A DNA stretch of 64,000 nucleotides from Protopterus annectens (Eukaryota > Chordata > Ceratodontiformes > Protopteridae): assembly GCF_019279795.1 (NCBI RefSeq), contig NC_056732.1, forward strand, positions 185,581,342-185,645,341. Reading direction: 5' to 3'. Every line of letters starts with the position of its first letter. Positions within the stretch are counted from its first letter, which is position 1. The notes under the pieces are model-generated. The model worked only from the letters and a program-made list of their open reading frames with translations, ran no database searches and was not told the origin of the DNA. Shown here piece after piece: positions 12,690 to 22,551 of the stretch. Position numbers and translations under genes: made by a program.

Positions 12690-13510
12690 TAACTCTCTTC
12701 AGAGATGCATATATTCAGGTAAGGAAATACTGTTATTGTATTTAATGCAGGCAGTGGCTTCCTCTAGGGCATTAAATGATCTAATTTCATTCTCATATAG
12801 ACTTTTTATCCTGGCAGGAAAGACAAGCTAAGTGTTGATGTTATTCTGCTTTAACAGTTCTATTAATGGCCAAGCTTTTTTCCTCTGTTCCAAAACCCTG
12901 GTAGAATAGTCATTATCAAACCTAATTGGGTTTTGATTAAATTTTAATGGACTTTTCCTCCAGGCAGATTTTAGGACCAACTTCTTGTCCAAATAAACTT
13001 TATGACTATTGATCTGGGAGGAGTAGAGGAGGATGTTGACACTGGCTTTCCTAAAGCTCTATGAGCCCTTTCAATACCAAAGGACAGACCCTCCTTTAAA
13101 TCTATAATCTCTGGAATCTAGGCATTCAGGAAAGAAATGACATCTTCTCCTTCAGTTCTTTTAGGGATGCCGAAAATCCTTATATTTGACCTTCTATCCC
13201 TGTTTTCCAAGTCATCCACTTTATTGAGAAGCCAATTGTTTTGTTTGATGAGGAAATCGTTCTGGCTTTATTCTTCCTTCAGTCTTCCATCAAGATCAAT
13301 CAGGGATACTTCTAAGTGTGTTATTCTAGATTGATGCTGCTGTATAAGTTCCTTGAGAGAATCTGTTTGTTTCTGACAATTTTCCTTGAGGTTTTGTGAA
13401 TTCTCCTTAAAATCATCCATTTTTAGTGAGAGTTCTTGTAGGGCAGATGTCACAAACTGCATTTCTTTTTAAAGCCATGTCAGAATGAGAAGTCTTCAAA
13501 GTGCTCATCT
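12690..13510 (-). pseudogene. L1-type ORF1 pseudogene
   Basis: The start region encodes MSTLKTSHSDMALK, then after a one-base shift MQFVTSALQELSLKMDDFKE and a heptad-like coiled-coil stretch (ENCQKQTDSLKELIQQHQSR, then ITHLEVSLIDLDGR). The C-terminal part near 12720-12830 reads LVFPARIKSLYENEIRSFNA. These align with ORF1 of the plus-strand L1 (MSNVKNPHQESAVKKELHL, then IQELSLKMDNFKNK; C-terminus LFPARIKITLPEGVK). L1 ORF1 proteins are trimeric coiled-coil RNA-binding chaperones. The frame is broken in several places. This copy has a single N-terminus, with no tandem amplification. Confidence 0.8.
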
Positions 13511-13695
13511 CCACAAATTATATATTCTCCTTTATAATGTGACAGGAAAAAAACTTTCCTAAGTTCACCAAAGTTACTAATAATATAGTTTATACTTTCA
13601 TCTATCAATTCTAAGTATTTTTGCTAAAATAAAATAAGTTATTTCCTGTTTTTATACTAGTTTCATGGAGCTCTGAAAAGCTGCTGCTATCATTT

Positions 13696-13707
13696 GGCCA
13701 TCTTGGC
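13696..13707 (-). promoter_or_regulatory. YY1-like site at the L1 5' end
   Basis: The minus strand reads GCCAAGATGGCC within about 10-16 bp of the inferred L1 start. CAAGATGGC is the YY1 core, and human L1 has a YY1 site at the same place, where it sets transcription start. The plus-strand L1 has a one-base variant at the same position (51665-51675). The function is inferred. Confidence 0.55.
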
Positions 13708-13819
13708 TCTGGCTGTTCTTTCTTCTTTCCATGAAAGAAAAGAAAAGAAAATGATAGCTAGATTTACTAAAAGTTTTAGGCCTGGCCAGGTAAAATCTTG
13801 TGGATGTCTAAAATATGAA

Positions 13820-14110
13820 TAATTATTTCTCTTCCATTTTTGGATCCAGGAAAGAAGGCAGAAAATTCAGAAACAACCTTTGTCATAAAGGAGGGACTGA
13901 TTTTAAGACTCTCACAGTGTTTAAGAAAAGTCAAAAATGGCTGTTTAGATATCAAGGCCTGTTCTTATGATGTCCATCTACCCGAAGCCAGATTAATTAG
14001 AAAAACTGTCATCCACGTAAGAAATTTTAAAGAAGAAATGGTTGCAGATTTGAAAGGGGGTATAGTTAGCTTCTCCATTACAAAGTTAAGATCCTAAAGT
14101 GGTTCAGTTT
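13820..14110 (-). pseudogene. DIRS tyrosine recombinase fragment
   Basis: The minus-strand translation includes FLTWMTVFLINLASGRWTS and QPFLTFLKHCESLKISPSFM. The matching segment of DIRS-1 (about 18740-18960) reads FLTWKTVLLIDMTSSKKVSE and QPYLIFDRDRVSLRTSPLM. In DIRS recombinases this is the start of the catalytic domain, around the first Arg (usually S-x-R-R-V-S-E-L). Neither copy keeps that Arg clearly, so both look inactive. Confidence 0.6.
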
Positions 14111-14469
14111 GTTTTCTACATGATCTAAAATGTAATACCATTTTCAAAACTTGGTTAACTTGAAATAAGGAAGAAATGGAGATACAAATGCAGACAAGCA
14201 GAAATAGCCACAAGGTGTACCTTTATAGAAGTGCATGTTAGGCCTGAGTTGAGCAATTATCTAGGCACCCCCCTTAAGATGGGGGGATGCCTATTGCAGA
14301 TGTAACCATTTTTAGAACCAAGACATCTAAGGTTATCTGTTTCCAGCAATAAAGTCAATAGGAGATATTGCCTGTAATTTGGGAAGCATGGTTGTTGTTG
14401 GTGGTAGATGGGGGATGAGCAATGGTAGCCATTAAGATGTCTTTTGGAAGGAGAATCATTCTCCTTTCC

Positions 14470-16390
14470 TTTTACAATCTCCCTGCCATTTTTGGCAGAC
14501 TTTTGCTGTGAATTTTCAGAAGGCTTTTGAAAAATTGGAACAGAGGAAGAGGGGTATTGCCTTTAGTATTTGGGGATAGGAGACAAAAGAGTTGTTTGAC
14601 ACCTTGCTTTAGCTTTCTTCTTTCTTCCAGTGTCTTTAATACTTCAGCTGTAGAACTCACAACAAATGATTCTTGTCAAAAGGCACATTTCACAATTGAG
14701 CCTTACATCATTAGGGAAATTCTGTTCTTACCTATACATCCATGCACATTACTGTACCTGTAGCTGCAACCCTAAGCATGTCATCCACTGCATCATAAGA
14801 ACACTCAATAAATTTCACCTGTCTGATAGAGTTTAACATATCCAACAGGACAGATTTAGAGTCTGAGTTAGGTAAGCTAGTTAAGATTTGCTGCATATTA
14901 GCAAAACTAGATAACAGATACTTGCACATGTGAGTCTGGCAATTAATTGTTCTAAATGACAAAGTGGAAGATGTATGAACTTTTTTTTCTAAATTTATCA
15001 ACTAATCTGCTACCTTTGTGATTTGGTATAGGGTAAGAAGCAGAAAAGATCTTAGAAGATCTATCACCATCTTTACAAATTATTGCAGGATCTAGCAGAC
15101 AATTATTATAAAGGAATGCATGTGTGCCAGGTAGCCTGAAAAAATCTAACTCCAAAAAGGTCAAAAAGGATAATATCAGGTGCACAACAATATTACATGT
15201 GAAAGGATAACATCAGGTACATGAAAAAATAACGTCAGGTGCACAGCGATATTATATGTAAAAAGATGACATTAGGTACACAACAATATTTCATGTAAAA
15301 GGATAACATCAGGTGCACAACAATATTACATATAAAAGGATAACGTCAGGTGCATGATGATATTACATGTAAAAGGATAACGTCAGGTGCATGACGATAT
15401 TACATGTAAAAGGATAACGTCAGGTGCACATCAATATTACATGTAAAAGGATAACGTCAGGTGCATGACAATATTACATGTAAAAGGATAATGTCAGGTA
15501 CACATCGATATTACATGAAAAAGGATAATGTCAGGTGCATGATGATATTACATGTAAAAGGATAACGTCAGGTGCACATCGATATTACATGTAAAAGGAT
15601 AACGTCAGGTGCACAACAATATTACATGTAAAAGGATAATAATGTCAGGTGCACGATGATATTACATGTAAAAGTTTGGCAAACCGCTTTGGAACACCAC
15701 ATAGAGATGGTGATCCAGGTCAGATAATCAAATTTTTATCCAGTAAAATCTGTCATGTTTCTTGTAGGCAGGGTTTTTAGGAATCTGAGGAAACAGAGGC
15801 AGTAGCAAAGGCATCCTCTAAGGTTCCTAATAAGGGTTGTGGCCACTGATTTTGGGGAATCCATACTCTGTAACTTATATCTCCCTTCTGAGATTCTGAC
15901 ACCACTTTACTCTCTCTCATTTGAAAGAAATCATTTGTTTTGGAAATTCTGTCCCCTAAAGAGATTTTTTTATTGTGGGAGTCAAAAGAGAAAGTGCCTT
16001 CAGATTCAGACTCACAAGGCGTAGGGGAGTTTAACTGTGAGGTGCAGTGCAGACCCTCAGCAGAGAGGTTCTCTTTCTCTTAACTGGATTTGAAACTTGA
16101 AGAGAAGGCTGGAAAAGCTGGATTGTCTTAAAGAGACCCTCTGCAAACTTTTATCAATCTCCTTGTGTATAGAGAGAATGGAAGGAGATGGTAAGTGTGT
16201 TATTTTTTCTTTTTTTTTTTTTTTTAGTGTTCGCTTTTAAGAATCCTCGGACTTAAGGTTTTAGGAGTAAAGTCTAATGACTAAACATCCATAAGGGATC
16301 CAGCAATGTCCTCCCTTCTACAACTTGAAGGATATCACCTTCTTCCTCAGAGAGAATAATTATTTGTTCTCCCTTGGCTTTAGTGGCCAT
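14470..16390 (-). pseudogene. DIRS gag-like ORF remnant with internal tandem array
   Basis: A likely start at 16390 gives MATKAKGEQIIILSEEEGD, followed by a degenerate Ser/Glu-rich stretch. Past the 37-bp array, the frame at 15001-14732 reads LSFRTINCQTHMCKYLLSSF, then MQQILTSLPNSDSKSVLLDM, a pattern I associate with vertebrate DIRS gag proteins. A Lys/Arg-rich end (LEERRKLKQGVKQLF) follows near 14620. Stops and shifts are frequent. The protein would be the particle or RNA-binding component. Confidence 0.6.
15165..15675. repeat. 37-bp tandem repeat array inside DIRS-2 gag
   Basis: About 14 copies of a 37-bp unit containing ggataacgtcaggtgcac and atattacatgtaaa. Copies differ at a few positions (gcac/gcat, cga/caa/gat). 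37 is not a multiple of three, so expansion destroys the gag frame. The right-hand units are more alike than those at the left edge. Confidence 0.95.
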
Positions 16391-16400
16391 ATTACATAAC

Positions 16401-17846
16401 TCACCTTTTATTTAATTTTCATTTTAAATATTTTTTTCTGTAGAATATATGTGCAAAAGTGTTTTTTATTTAATTTTATTTTAAAATACTCAAAAGGCAC
16501 AGGTTTGCTCTGAATATCTACACAGTCCAGTGGTAAATCAGAATTCGTTGATATTATTATTAAAGCTATATTTCCTAGAGAAATCTTATAGTATCTTCAG
16601 GTCTTCATTTCATTAAGTATTGTGAACTTTCTCTATGCTAGGATTTTGAAATGGCATGTTTTACACAGCTCTAGGATTTTGTTTATGAAGATCTGTTCTC
16701 TGAGTAATGGAGACATCATAGCATTATTGAATTGTACTCTGCAAGTCTGCTACCACTGTATGATTCCTATTTAGGAGAAGCCATTTGCAGTGCTGTCCCA
16801 GTGTTTAAAAACGGACCAAGTATCATTTTCTCTTACTGACATACATGACCCAATGACATAGAGAGAAGGAATATGTGAGGAAGTAACTAATAATGAATAT
16901 AAGATACAACATAGCTTCAAAAATGTTAATATAAGATTGTCTTTGCTGCAGTATTAAAACTTAAGAAGGCACTTCCTAGCATAAATATTAGTGTTTGCAA
17001 TATTCTTTTTGCTTTACATGCTTAAAAATGATACAAGTTAACATCATTCACATTTTGCAAATGAAACAACACTGTTAATTAAGCTGAGAATGCACCAGTA
17101 TGTAAATTTTAATGCATTCTGAATTGACAAAATTTAAAACTGATAAAAACATTTTGTATTAAATATTAAAAATGAAAGAAATGGACTGTTACCACCATGC
17201 TTATTTATGGTAAAGCAGAAAAGCAAAAAAGCTGCAACAATTTTTTCCCGTGGTTTTAGGGATAGTTCACAGATTTATTCAGGAAGGAGAAATTAATCAT
17301 TTACTGTTATGTGAATAAGAATGGGAAAAAAATTAAGCTACTTAGAGTATACTAGGACTAAACAAAAACTTTACAAAGCTGTTTACGTTAAATTAGCATC
17401 TTAAAAGAAAAAGACTGACCTAATAAATGGTATTCGTGAGATTTATTTTCAATTTTGAATGGTGCTACATGTATAAATGTCTATGTTTTACATCTCTGTA
17501 TCTGAAAAATGTGTTATGGGCCACACACTACTGTTGTCCTTTAATGAAAAGTATTTTCTGTCTCAGTTTTTGCCATTTATTGTGGAATAACATTTTTCAA
17601 TAACCTTTGTGGTTCATACAAGGTCATCTAGGACCCCCAAGAGTTGATTATGCTACTAACAGTGTCTGCAGAAGGTGAAGCACAAATCGTTATAAAATTG
17701 GGCTTTTCACTGCTGAACAATGAAGAACTTTAGTGAAGTTTTTTTTTTGTTATATTCCTATGCAACATAAAAGGATTCAAAGAATACAATGAAGAAACCT
17801 CTCAAATATTCCAGTTGCATAAGTTTAACTTATTATATCAGTAGAT
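16401..17846. other. AT-rich stretch without recognised gene
   Basis: Between the two DIRS-type elements no coding segment, RNA gene or repeat family was recognised. Confidence 0.45.
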
Positions 17847-18040
17847 GTCCGAATAATCACTGCTGCAGTAGTCTTAGCTATTTTGGTTATATCCTGACAA
17901 GAATATAACAGCTGGTCACCTTTCAAAGCTTCAGGGCACCTTCCTTGGTCCCAAACTGTCAAGCAGCTTCAGCTGAGCTGAAAGAAGACAAGTTTGGGTG
18001 CCAAGTCCTTCAGAGCTTTCCTTCCAGCAGAGAGACGGAA
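17847..18040. repeat. DIRS-1 inverted terminal repeat, left
   Basis: Matches the reverse complement of 29311-29500 over its length. Shared blocks include atcactgctgcagtag, cttagctat, ctttcaaag, cagggcacctt and aagcag. Identity is moderate, so the copy is old. Confidence 0.8.
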
Positions 18041-18218
18041 GCTGGGTCCTGAAATGACAATGAGAGGAATAACAAAAAATAAATGTACACACCCTGGCAT
18101 AAAAAAACACACAAAAAAATAGGGTGGATGGTGAAAGGGAGTGGCTATTCCGGTAGTGATCAATTTGAACATGTACTGTTATGGTAGGTTCAACTCACAC
18201 AATTGCACCATAGTCTTA

Positions 18219-18262
18219 ACATTGATCACTGCTGCAGTATGCTTAGCTATATGGGTAGATTA
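18219..18262. repeat. DIRS-1 internal complementary region candidate
   Basis: A segment of about 44 bp (gatcactgctgcagtat, gcttagctatatggg) repeats the outermost part of both terminal repeats. DIRS elements carry an internal complementary region next to the 3' terminal repeat that copies the element ends and serves in circle formation. Position and content fit that. Confidence 0.65.
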
Positions 18263-18559
18263 CCATAGCAAACTATATTTGGAGAAGGAAGGAGAAGGGT
18301 CCAGGAGGCCTTAGAGAATGGCCCTAACAAAGCTTGATCTAGACCTAGAGCAGGAATCAAGCTTATAATGTAAAAGTATGTACAGAGGACCAAGTAGCAG
18401 GTTCTAGAATGCTTCTAGAATCCACCCCTTTCCAAAAAGTCCTAGATGAAGCCAAGACGCTGCTAGAGAGGGCCTTGAACCTGCCTGGAATACATTTTTC
18501 ATGGTGTGTTTAACAAAAGATAATAGCCTTAGACAACCACTTGTAAATAGTCTGTTTTG

Positions 18560-19350
18560 ACACAAGTTGTACCTTCTTCTTTCCTTCACAAGAAATGAAC
18601 AATTGATCTAAGGTTCTGGAAGATTTAGTTTTGTCAAGTTAGTACCTGAGTTGTCTGTGCGCATCCAAGGAATGGAGTATCCTTTCTCCCTCATTTTTAG
18701 GTTCAGAAAAAAATCAGGGAAATGGATAGTTTGGCTTAAAGTAAATTCAGATAAAATTTAGACATTAAAGGACTAGTTCTCAAAGAAACCCTGTCCCTAT
18801 CGAAAATGAGGTAGGGTTGAATCACCATATGAGCTTGCAACTCGGATACCTTTTTTGAAGAGGTCATATCAATCAGCAAAACTGTTTTCCATGTTAAGAA
18901 CTGCAAGTCAACCAGATTAGCTGTTTCAAATGGAACAAGTATTAGCTTCTCTAATACAAAAAAAATGAAGATCCCTAGGAGAGGCTACTGGTTTACTTGA
19001 AGGCTTATTATGCAAAACCCTATTAAGAACATTTTGACATGAGACTGCCATGAAAAAGGAGGATTCATGGACAGACATGCTGAAATGGACAATAAAATAA
19101 CATTGATAGAGGAATATGAAAGGCCATAGGATAGTAGTTCAAATAATTACTGTAAAATCACAGAACAACTAGCCCGGAATGGATGCTGGTTATGTTGTTG
19201 ACACCTGCTAGGAAATCTTTTTCCATTTGCTAATATATGATTTTCTAGTAGCAGGCGTTCTTGCCTCCATTAGTACCTGTAACACATCTTTAGAAAACAG
19301 GTGCCTAAAAAGAATTAAGACTGTATCATCCACGTAGCCAGTTGAAGATG
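18560..19350 (-). pseudogene. DIRS-1 tyrosine recombinase pseudogene
   Basis: The minus-strand reading gives TPATRKSYISKWKKF (the core-binding domain start typical of DIRS/phage-type recombinases) near 19240. Further on are FLTWKTVLLIDMTSSKKVSE and MVIQPYLIFDRDRVSLRTSP at about 18960-18740. The usual catalytic Arg before VSEL appears as Lys (SSKKVSE). The distal His-x-x-Arg and Tyr were not identified. It is broken by stops and by a 78-bp tandem duplication at 19274-19429. Confidence 0.6.
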
Positions 19351-19429
19351 ATACCTGCAACACATCTTCAGAAAACAGGTGCCTAAAAAGAATTAAGACT
19401 GTATCATCCAGGTAGCCAGTTGAAGATGA
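19274..19429. repeat. 78-bp tandem duplication
   Basis: Two adjacent near-identical 78-bp copies (19274-19351, 19352-19429) start tacctg and contain aaaacaggtgcctaaaaag. They differ at only a few sites, so the duplication is recent relative to the host element. It keeps the reading phase (26 codons). Confidence 0.9.
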
Positions 19430-20316
19430 TTGAGGTCAGGGTGTATCAAACATCCCTTTTGTTGTATGAGTAGATACATTCTGTGAGGAAGCCTGTGGTA
19501 ATTGCCACTGACCATTTCCAAAAGGAGGGAGAACCATGGTTGCCTGGGCCAGAAGGGAGTCACCACACTGTTCTTGGGGTATTCCTTTTGAATCTTCAGA
19601 AGTACCCTGGTTATAAGTGAAAACTGTGGAAATGCATTTAGGAACATTCCTGTCCAAAGAAAAGAAAAGGCATCTGTCTTCCAGACCTTCTTGCATGGAG
19701 TCCTGGGAAAGAATTTTGCCAGTTGGGTGTTGAAAAAAGAAGTAAAGACATCTACTTGAGGAACTCCCCACAAATGGATCAATCTTGGAAGACCCCATGA
19801 TCTAGTTTCCATTTGTGAAGACCTGCACAGCTTGTCTACTACAGTTTTGCTCTGACAAGTATGAGATTGTGCTGTGACGCTATATCTCAAACTAACATGG
19901 CTAGCCTGCAAAGGGGATATGACCAGGTTCCCCCTTGTTTGTTGATCTACCACATGACTGTGGTATTGTCTGTAACCACTTGAAGAGGTCCCAGGGACCA
20001 AAACTTGTTCGGAAAATAGAGTGCCTTGATTAGGGCAAGATTCTCCTTGATATTTATGTGCTTGTGTCTGTCCTTAGTGTCCCACACCCCTTGTACTTTT
20101 ATCTTTCCTGGAACTGCTCCCCAGGCAAACGTCAAAGCTTCTGTGGTGACTGACTGCTTTGGAGCAGGGAGGGAGAAGGAAGGACCTAGATTTAAGGATA
20201 TCTGTTGTCTTTACTAAGTGATTTTTCTTCTGACAAACCCCAGTACTGGTATCTGAAAAGATACAGGGTGTTGATGCTGAGACCAAAGAGATTTCAGATA
20301 CCATTGTATCTTTCAC
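19393..20316 (-). pseudogene. DIRS-1 RNase H and following domain
   Basis: The RNase H part reads WGAVPGKIKVQGVWDTKDRH, then HINIKENLALIKALYF and VVTDNTTVMW at about 20120-19945. These fit the DIRS pattern of an Asp-rich start, a central Glu (KEN, usually LEL) and SDNTT. The following segment has VDVFTSFFNTQLAKFF, DAFSFLWTGMFLNAFPQFSL and PFWPRQPWFSLLLEMVSGNY. These are hallmarks of the region between RNase H and recombinase in DIRS elements (W.PRQPWFP.LLE). There are several frame changes. Confidence 0.75.
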
Positions 20317-20399
20317 ATGTAAAGTCTTGCCAGGTGTATCATCAGAATCATAGATGCCATGAGACCAAAAATCCTGAGGTATTCCTACTAGTGACTGAT

Positions 20400-20763
20400 G
20401 TCTTGGTGGAAAAATGTTAGAAATAGATCTAAATAAAGATCTATTTTTTCCTGTGGAAGTAAAGCTCTTTGAACTGAGTTATCTTGTTGATATCCGAGGA
20501 ACACAATCCTGTGTGAGGGAGTTAAGAAAGACTTTTGAAAGTTCTCTTGGAATATGTAATTGTGCAAGAGATCTCTCACCCAAGAGAGAGATTCTTAACA
20601 TTTTGAAAAAGACCCTGCAGAGATAAGCAAGTCATCTAAATATGGAAAAAGGAGGACACCTTGTATCTGCAGTGATTTATAATCCATAGGATAGTCCAAA
20701 GGGTACAGAGAACTGATAATGTGATCCAGACACACAAAACCTTAAGAAACACCTGAAGTCTGG
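20400..20763 (-). pseudogene. DIRS-1 reverse transcriptase, C-terminal half
   Basis: Directly beside the inserted LINE, the minus strand reads ILIHPDFRCFLRFCVSGSHY, then QFSVPFGLSYG, FPYLDDLLIS and later RIVFLGYQQDN. These are DIRS/Gypsy-type RT motifs 4 to 7, with the catalytic YLDD intact. The first residues continue the N-terminal half, which ends ...LDLKDAYQH at 26280, so the LINE inserted between those codons. Confidence 0.75.
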
Positions 20764-21251
20764 ATGAATAAGGATATTTTTTTTTTTTATTTTTATTTTT
20801 ATTTTATTTTACATTTGTTGACCGGGATAGTCCGACTGGATACATGTCCATTTTCAGCGGAGGCCCGGGGAGAAAAGCTCCACAATGTCAGAAGGTTACA
20901 TACATGTTCAATATTACATATTATTACATTTAGTAGTCCAGTTAAGGAGAAAGATATACAGTATATATCATAACAAAACAGTCTAGCAATAGCTATCCAA
21001 ATAAAAAAGAAAAATACAATGGTCCCTATACAATATTATAAAGCATGTTAGGTTAAAGGACAATAGCAGCCTTTGAGCTTGAGTACTATACAATGGTCTG
21101 GTTTAAGGTTATAGGTTCATACCTTAGGTTGTCTTTTTAGGGGTTAGAGATTGGACAAGGAAAAATTGTGTTCGGTCTTTTGAAGATAAAAGTTAAGTTG
21201 TTAAACTAGGATAAGTATGGTGAGAAACAGATCTAGGTTAAATGAGGAGAG

Positions 21252-22085
21252 CTAATCTGGGTTAGAGCACTGGCAAAGCCAATGTGACTTAAAATGGAGT
21301 TTTAGTTTCTTTTTGAATTGGACCAGGGAGGTAGTAAGAGTAAGGTTACAGGGGAGGGAGTTCCATATTTTTCCAGTGACATTGGCAAACAGAGAGTCAC
21401 CCCCTGAGTTATGGGATTTGATTGTTTGGACAAGTTGCCTATTTGATGAGCGAAGACAGCTTAGATTGGAATAGGGAAGAATTAAATTTTTCAGTGCAGG
21501 TGTGCTATCAGGTTGTTTGAGAATTTTAAAAGCTTCTATGAGTTGGTTCATCTGGAGAAGGTTAGGTAGTTCTATCCAGCCTAGGTTTTTTAGGTTAGTG
21601 CAGTGGTGAGTTCTATAGGGCATACCAGTTGCAAATCTGGCAATGTGATTATAGCAAGATGAGAGTTTGTTTAGGTCGGATTTGTTAAGATTAGTAAGCA
21701 CAGGAGAGGCATAGAGAAGGGTAGAGAAAAGATGTGTGCGGGGGATGGCCACTTTGGCAATTGGAGTTAGGAAAGTTTTAATCCTGTACAATGACCCGAG
21801 TTTCTTGTTAACTGTTTTAATGGTATGGTTAATGTGCATGTCAAATTTAAGTTTATTGTCTATGGTAATTCCTAATAGTTTACTATAGGAGTCTGGGGAG
21901 ATGATAGTCCCATTATTGGATTGTATGGTAAATGATATGGGAGAGGGTTTATGGGTTGGATGGAAGAGTAGTAGTTTGGTTTTGTTTGGGTTCAAGATCA
22001 AATGACACCCTGATAGCCAATTTTCTACTGCAGTAAAAATGTGCTGGGTTGTAGATAGCAAATTAACTGGGGAAGTATCAGAACA
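21252..22085 (-). pseudogene. LINE RT polyprotein, C-terminal part
   Basis: The frame continues from the CSDTS codons in the 14-bp target duplication into PVNLLSTTQHIFTAVENWLS, then LNPNKTKLLLF, YSKLLGITIDNKLKFDMHI and a C-terminal region ending WNSLPCNLTLTTSLVQFKKK. KTKLLLF and KLLGITID are the thumb-proximal motifs of L2/CR1-group RTs. The open frame appears to begin at 22178, but that upstream stretch is PLE-3 terminal-repeat DNA and not part of this protein. Confidence 0.85.
22072..22085. repeat. Target-site duplication of PLE-3, left
   Basis: gaagtatcagaaca, identical to 25111-25124. It encodes part of the LINE RT (CSDTS) on both sides. Confidence 0.9.
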
Positions 22086-22524
22086 CAACATCAGGAAACA
22101 AACAAAGGCCAGCAATACGATTCCAAAAGCTTTATTGGCAATAAAGTAGGTGCAACTGTTACACCATAATACTCTCATAGCAACAAATATAACGAAACCT
22201 CAAACTAGTTTCGGTAGAACACCTTCATCAGTGAGGACAAATAGAAAAGACATGCTCCATTAGAGACACTCCATATATATATATAACAATAGCCAATAAC
22301 AAATGGCTTTCACTTAACATGCACTATTAGTATTTAAAGTGTGCAGCATATATAACATAATTTAATAAATTGCACTTCCCATAATAGTCAATATGCAAGG
22401 TGGGGTATTTATCAATATTCAAAGAATAATTGTATGGCAAAAAGTGTAATATGTATAAGAATATGATATTTATAAAAAAGTGATATATGTAAAAAAAGCT
22501 AAATAGGGCCAAGAGGATACAGTG
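22083..22524 (-). repeat. PLE-3 terminal repeat, left (inverted)
   Basis: Reverse complement of 24628-25076 with only scattered differences. It contains the minus-strand hammerhead (22198-22236), a TA run and the agaggatacagtg end that abuts the ORF region. Confidence 0.92.
22198..22236 (-). ncRNA. Hammerhead ribozyme motif, PLE-3 left repeat
   Basis: Exact reverse complement of the motif at 24915-24953: stem I CCTCA/TGAGG, core CTGATGA, stem II GGT/ACC, core GAA, palindromic stem III ACTAGT and cleavage T. Because the repeats are inverted, this copy lies on the coding strand of the PLE. Confidence 0.88.
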
Positions 22525-22551
22525 TGTAATTCCCTATATACATAATATAGA

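Larger units (their letters stand above)
5600..13712 (-). mobile_element. L1-type LINE, decayed copy (minus strand), carrying a SINE
   Basis: Both ORF remnants are present: ORF1 with a coiled coil (about 12690-13510) and ORF2 with endonuclease, RT and C-terminal Cys/His domain (about 5715-9756). The 5' end at about 13712 opens with GCCAAGATGGCC, as in a full-length L1. ORF1 and ORF2 are both similar to the plus-strand L1 at 51656-61757, so the two are related copies. A SINE (7509-7739) interrupts the RT region between motifs B and C. Frames are broken repeatedly. No poly(A) tail or target duplication could be identified, and the 3' limit is approximate. Confidence 0.85.
13750..16400 (-). mobile_element. 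DIRS-type retrotransposon fragment (DIRS-2), lacking RT
   Basis: On the minus strand this holds a gag-like ORF (16390 down to about 14470) and then a tyrosine-recombinase N-terminal segment (about 14110-13820), with nothing RT- or RNase H-like between. DIRS-1 in this window has the full gag-RT-RNase H-recombinase order, so the middle of DIRS-2 has been lost. A 37-bp tandem array (15165-15675) sits inside gag. The L1 5' end abuts the fragment at about 13712-13750. No inverted terminal repeats were recognised. Confidence 0.65.

Noticed and set aside
15165-15675. CRISPR-like 37-bp repeats
   Set aside because: No spacers between units; simple tandem repeat in a DIRS fragment.
22085-22178. N-terminal part of the apparent 308-residue frame 21252-22178
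   Set aside because: This portion is translated PLE-3 terminal repeat; the LINE protein begins at the target duplication.
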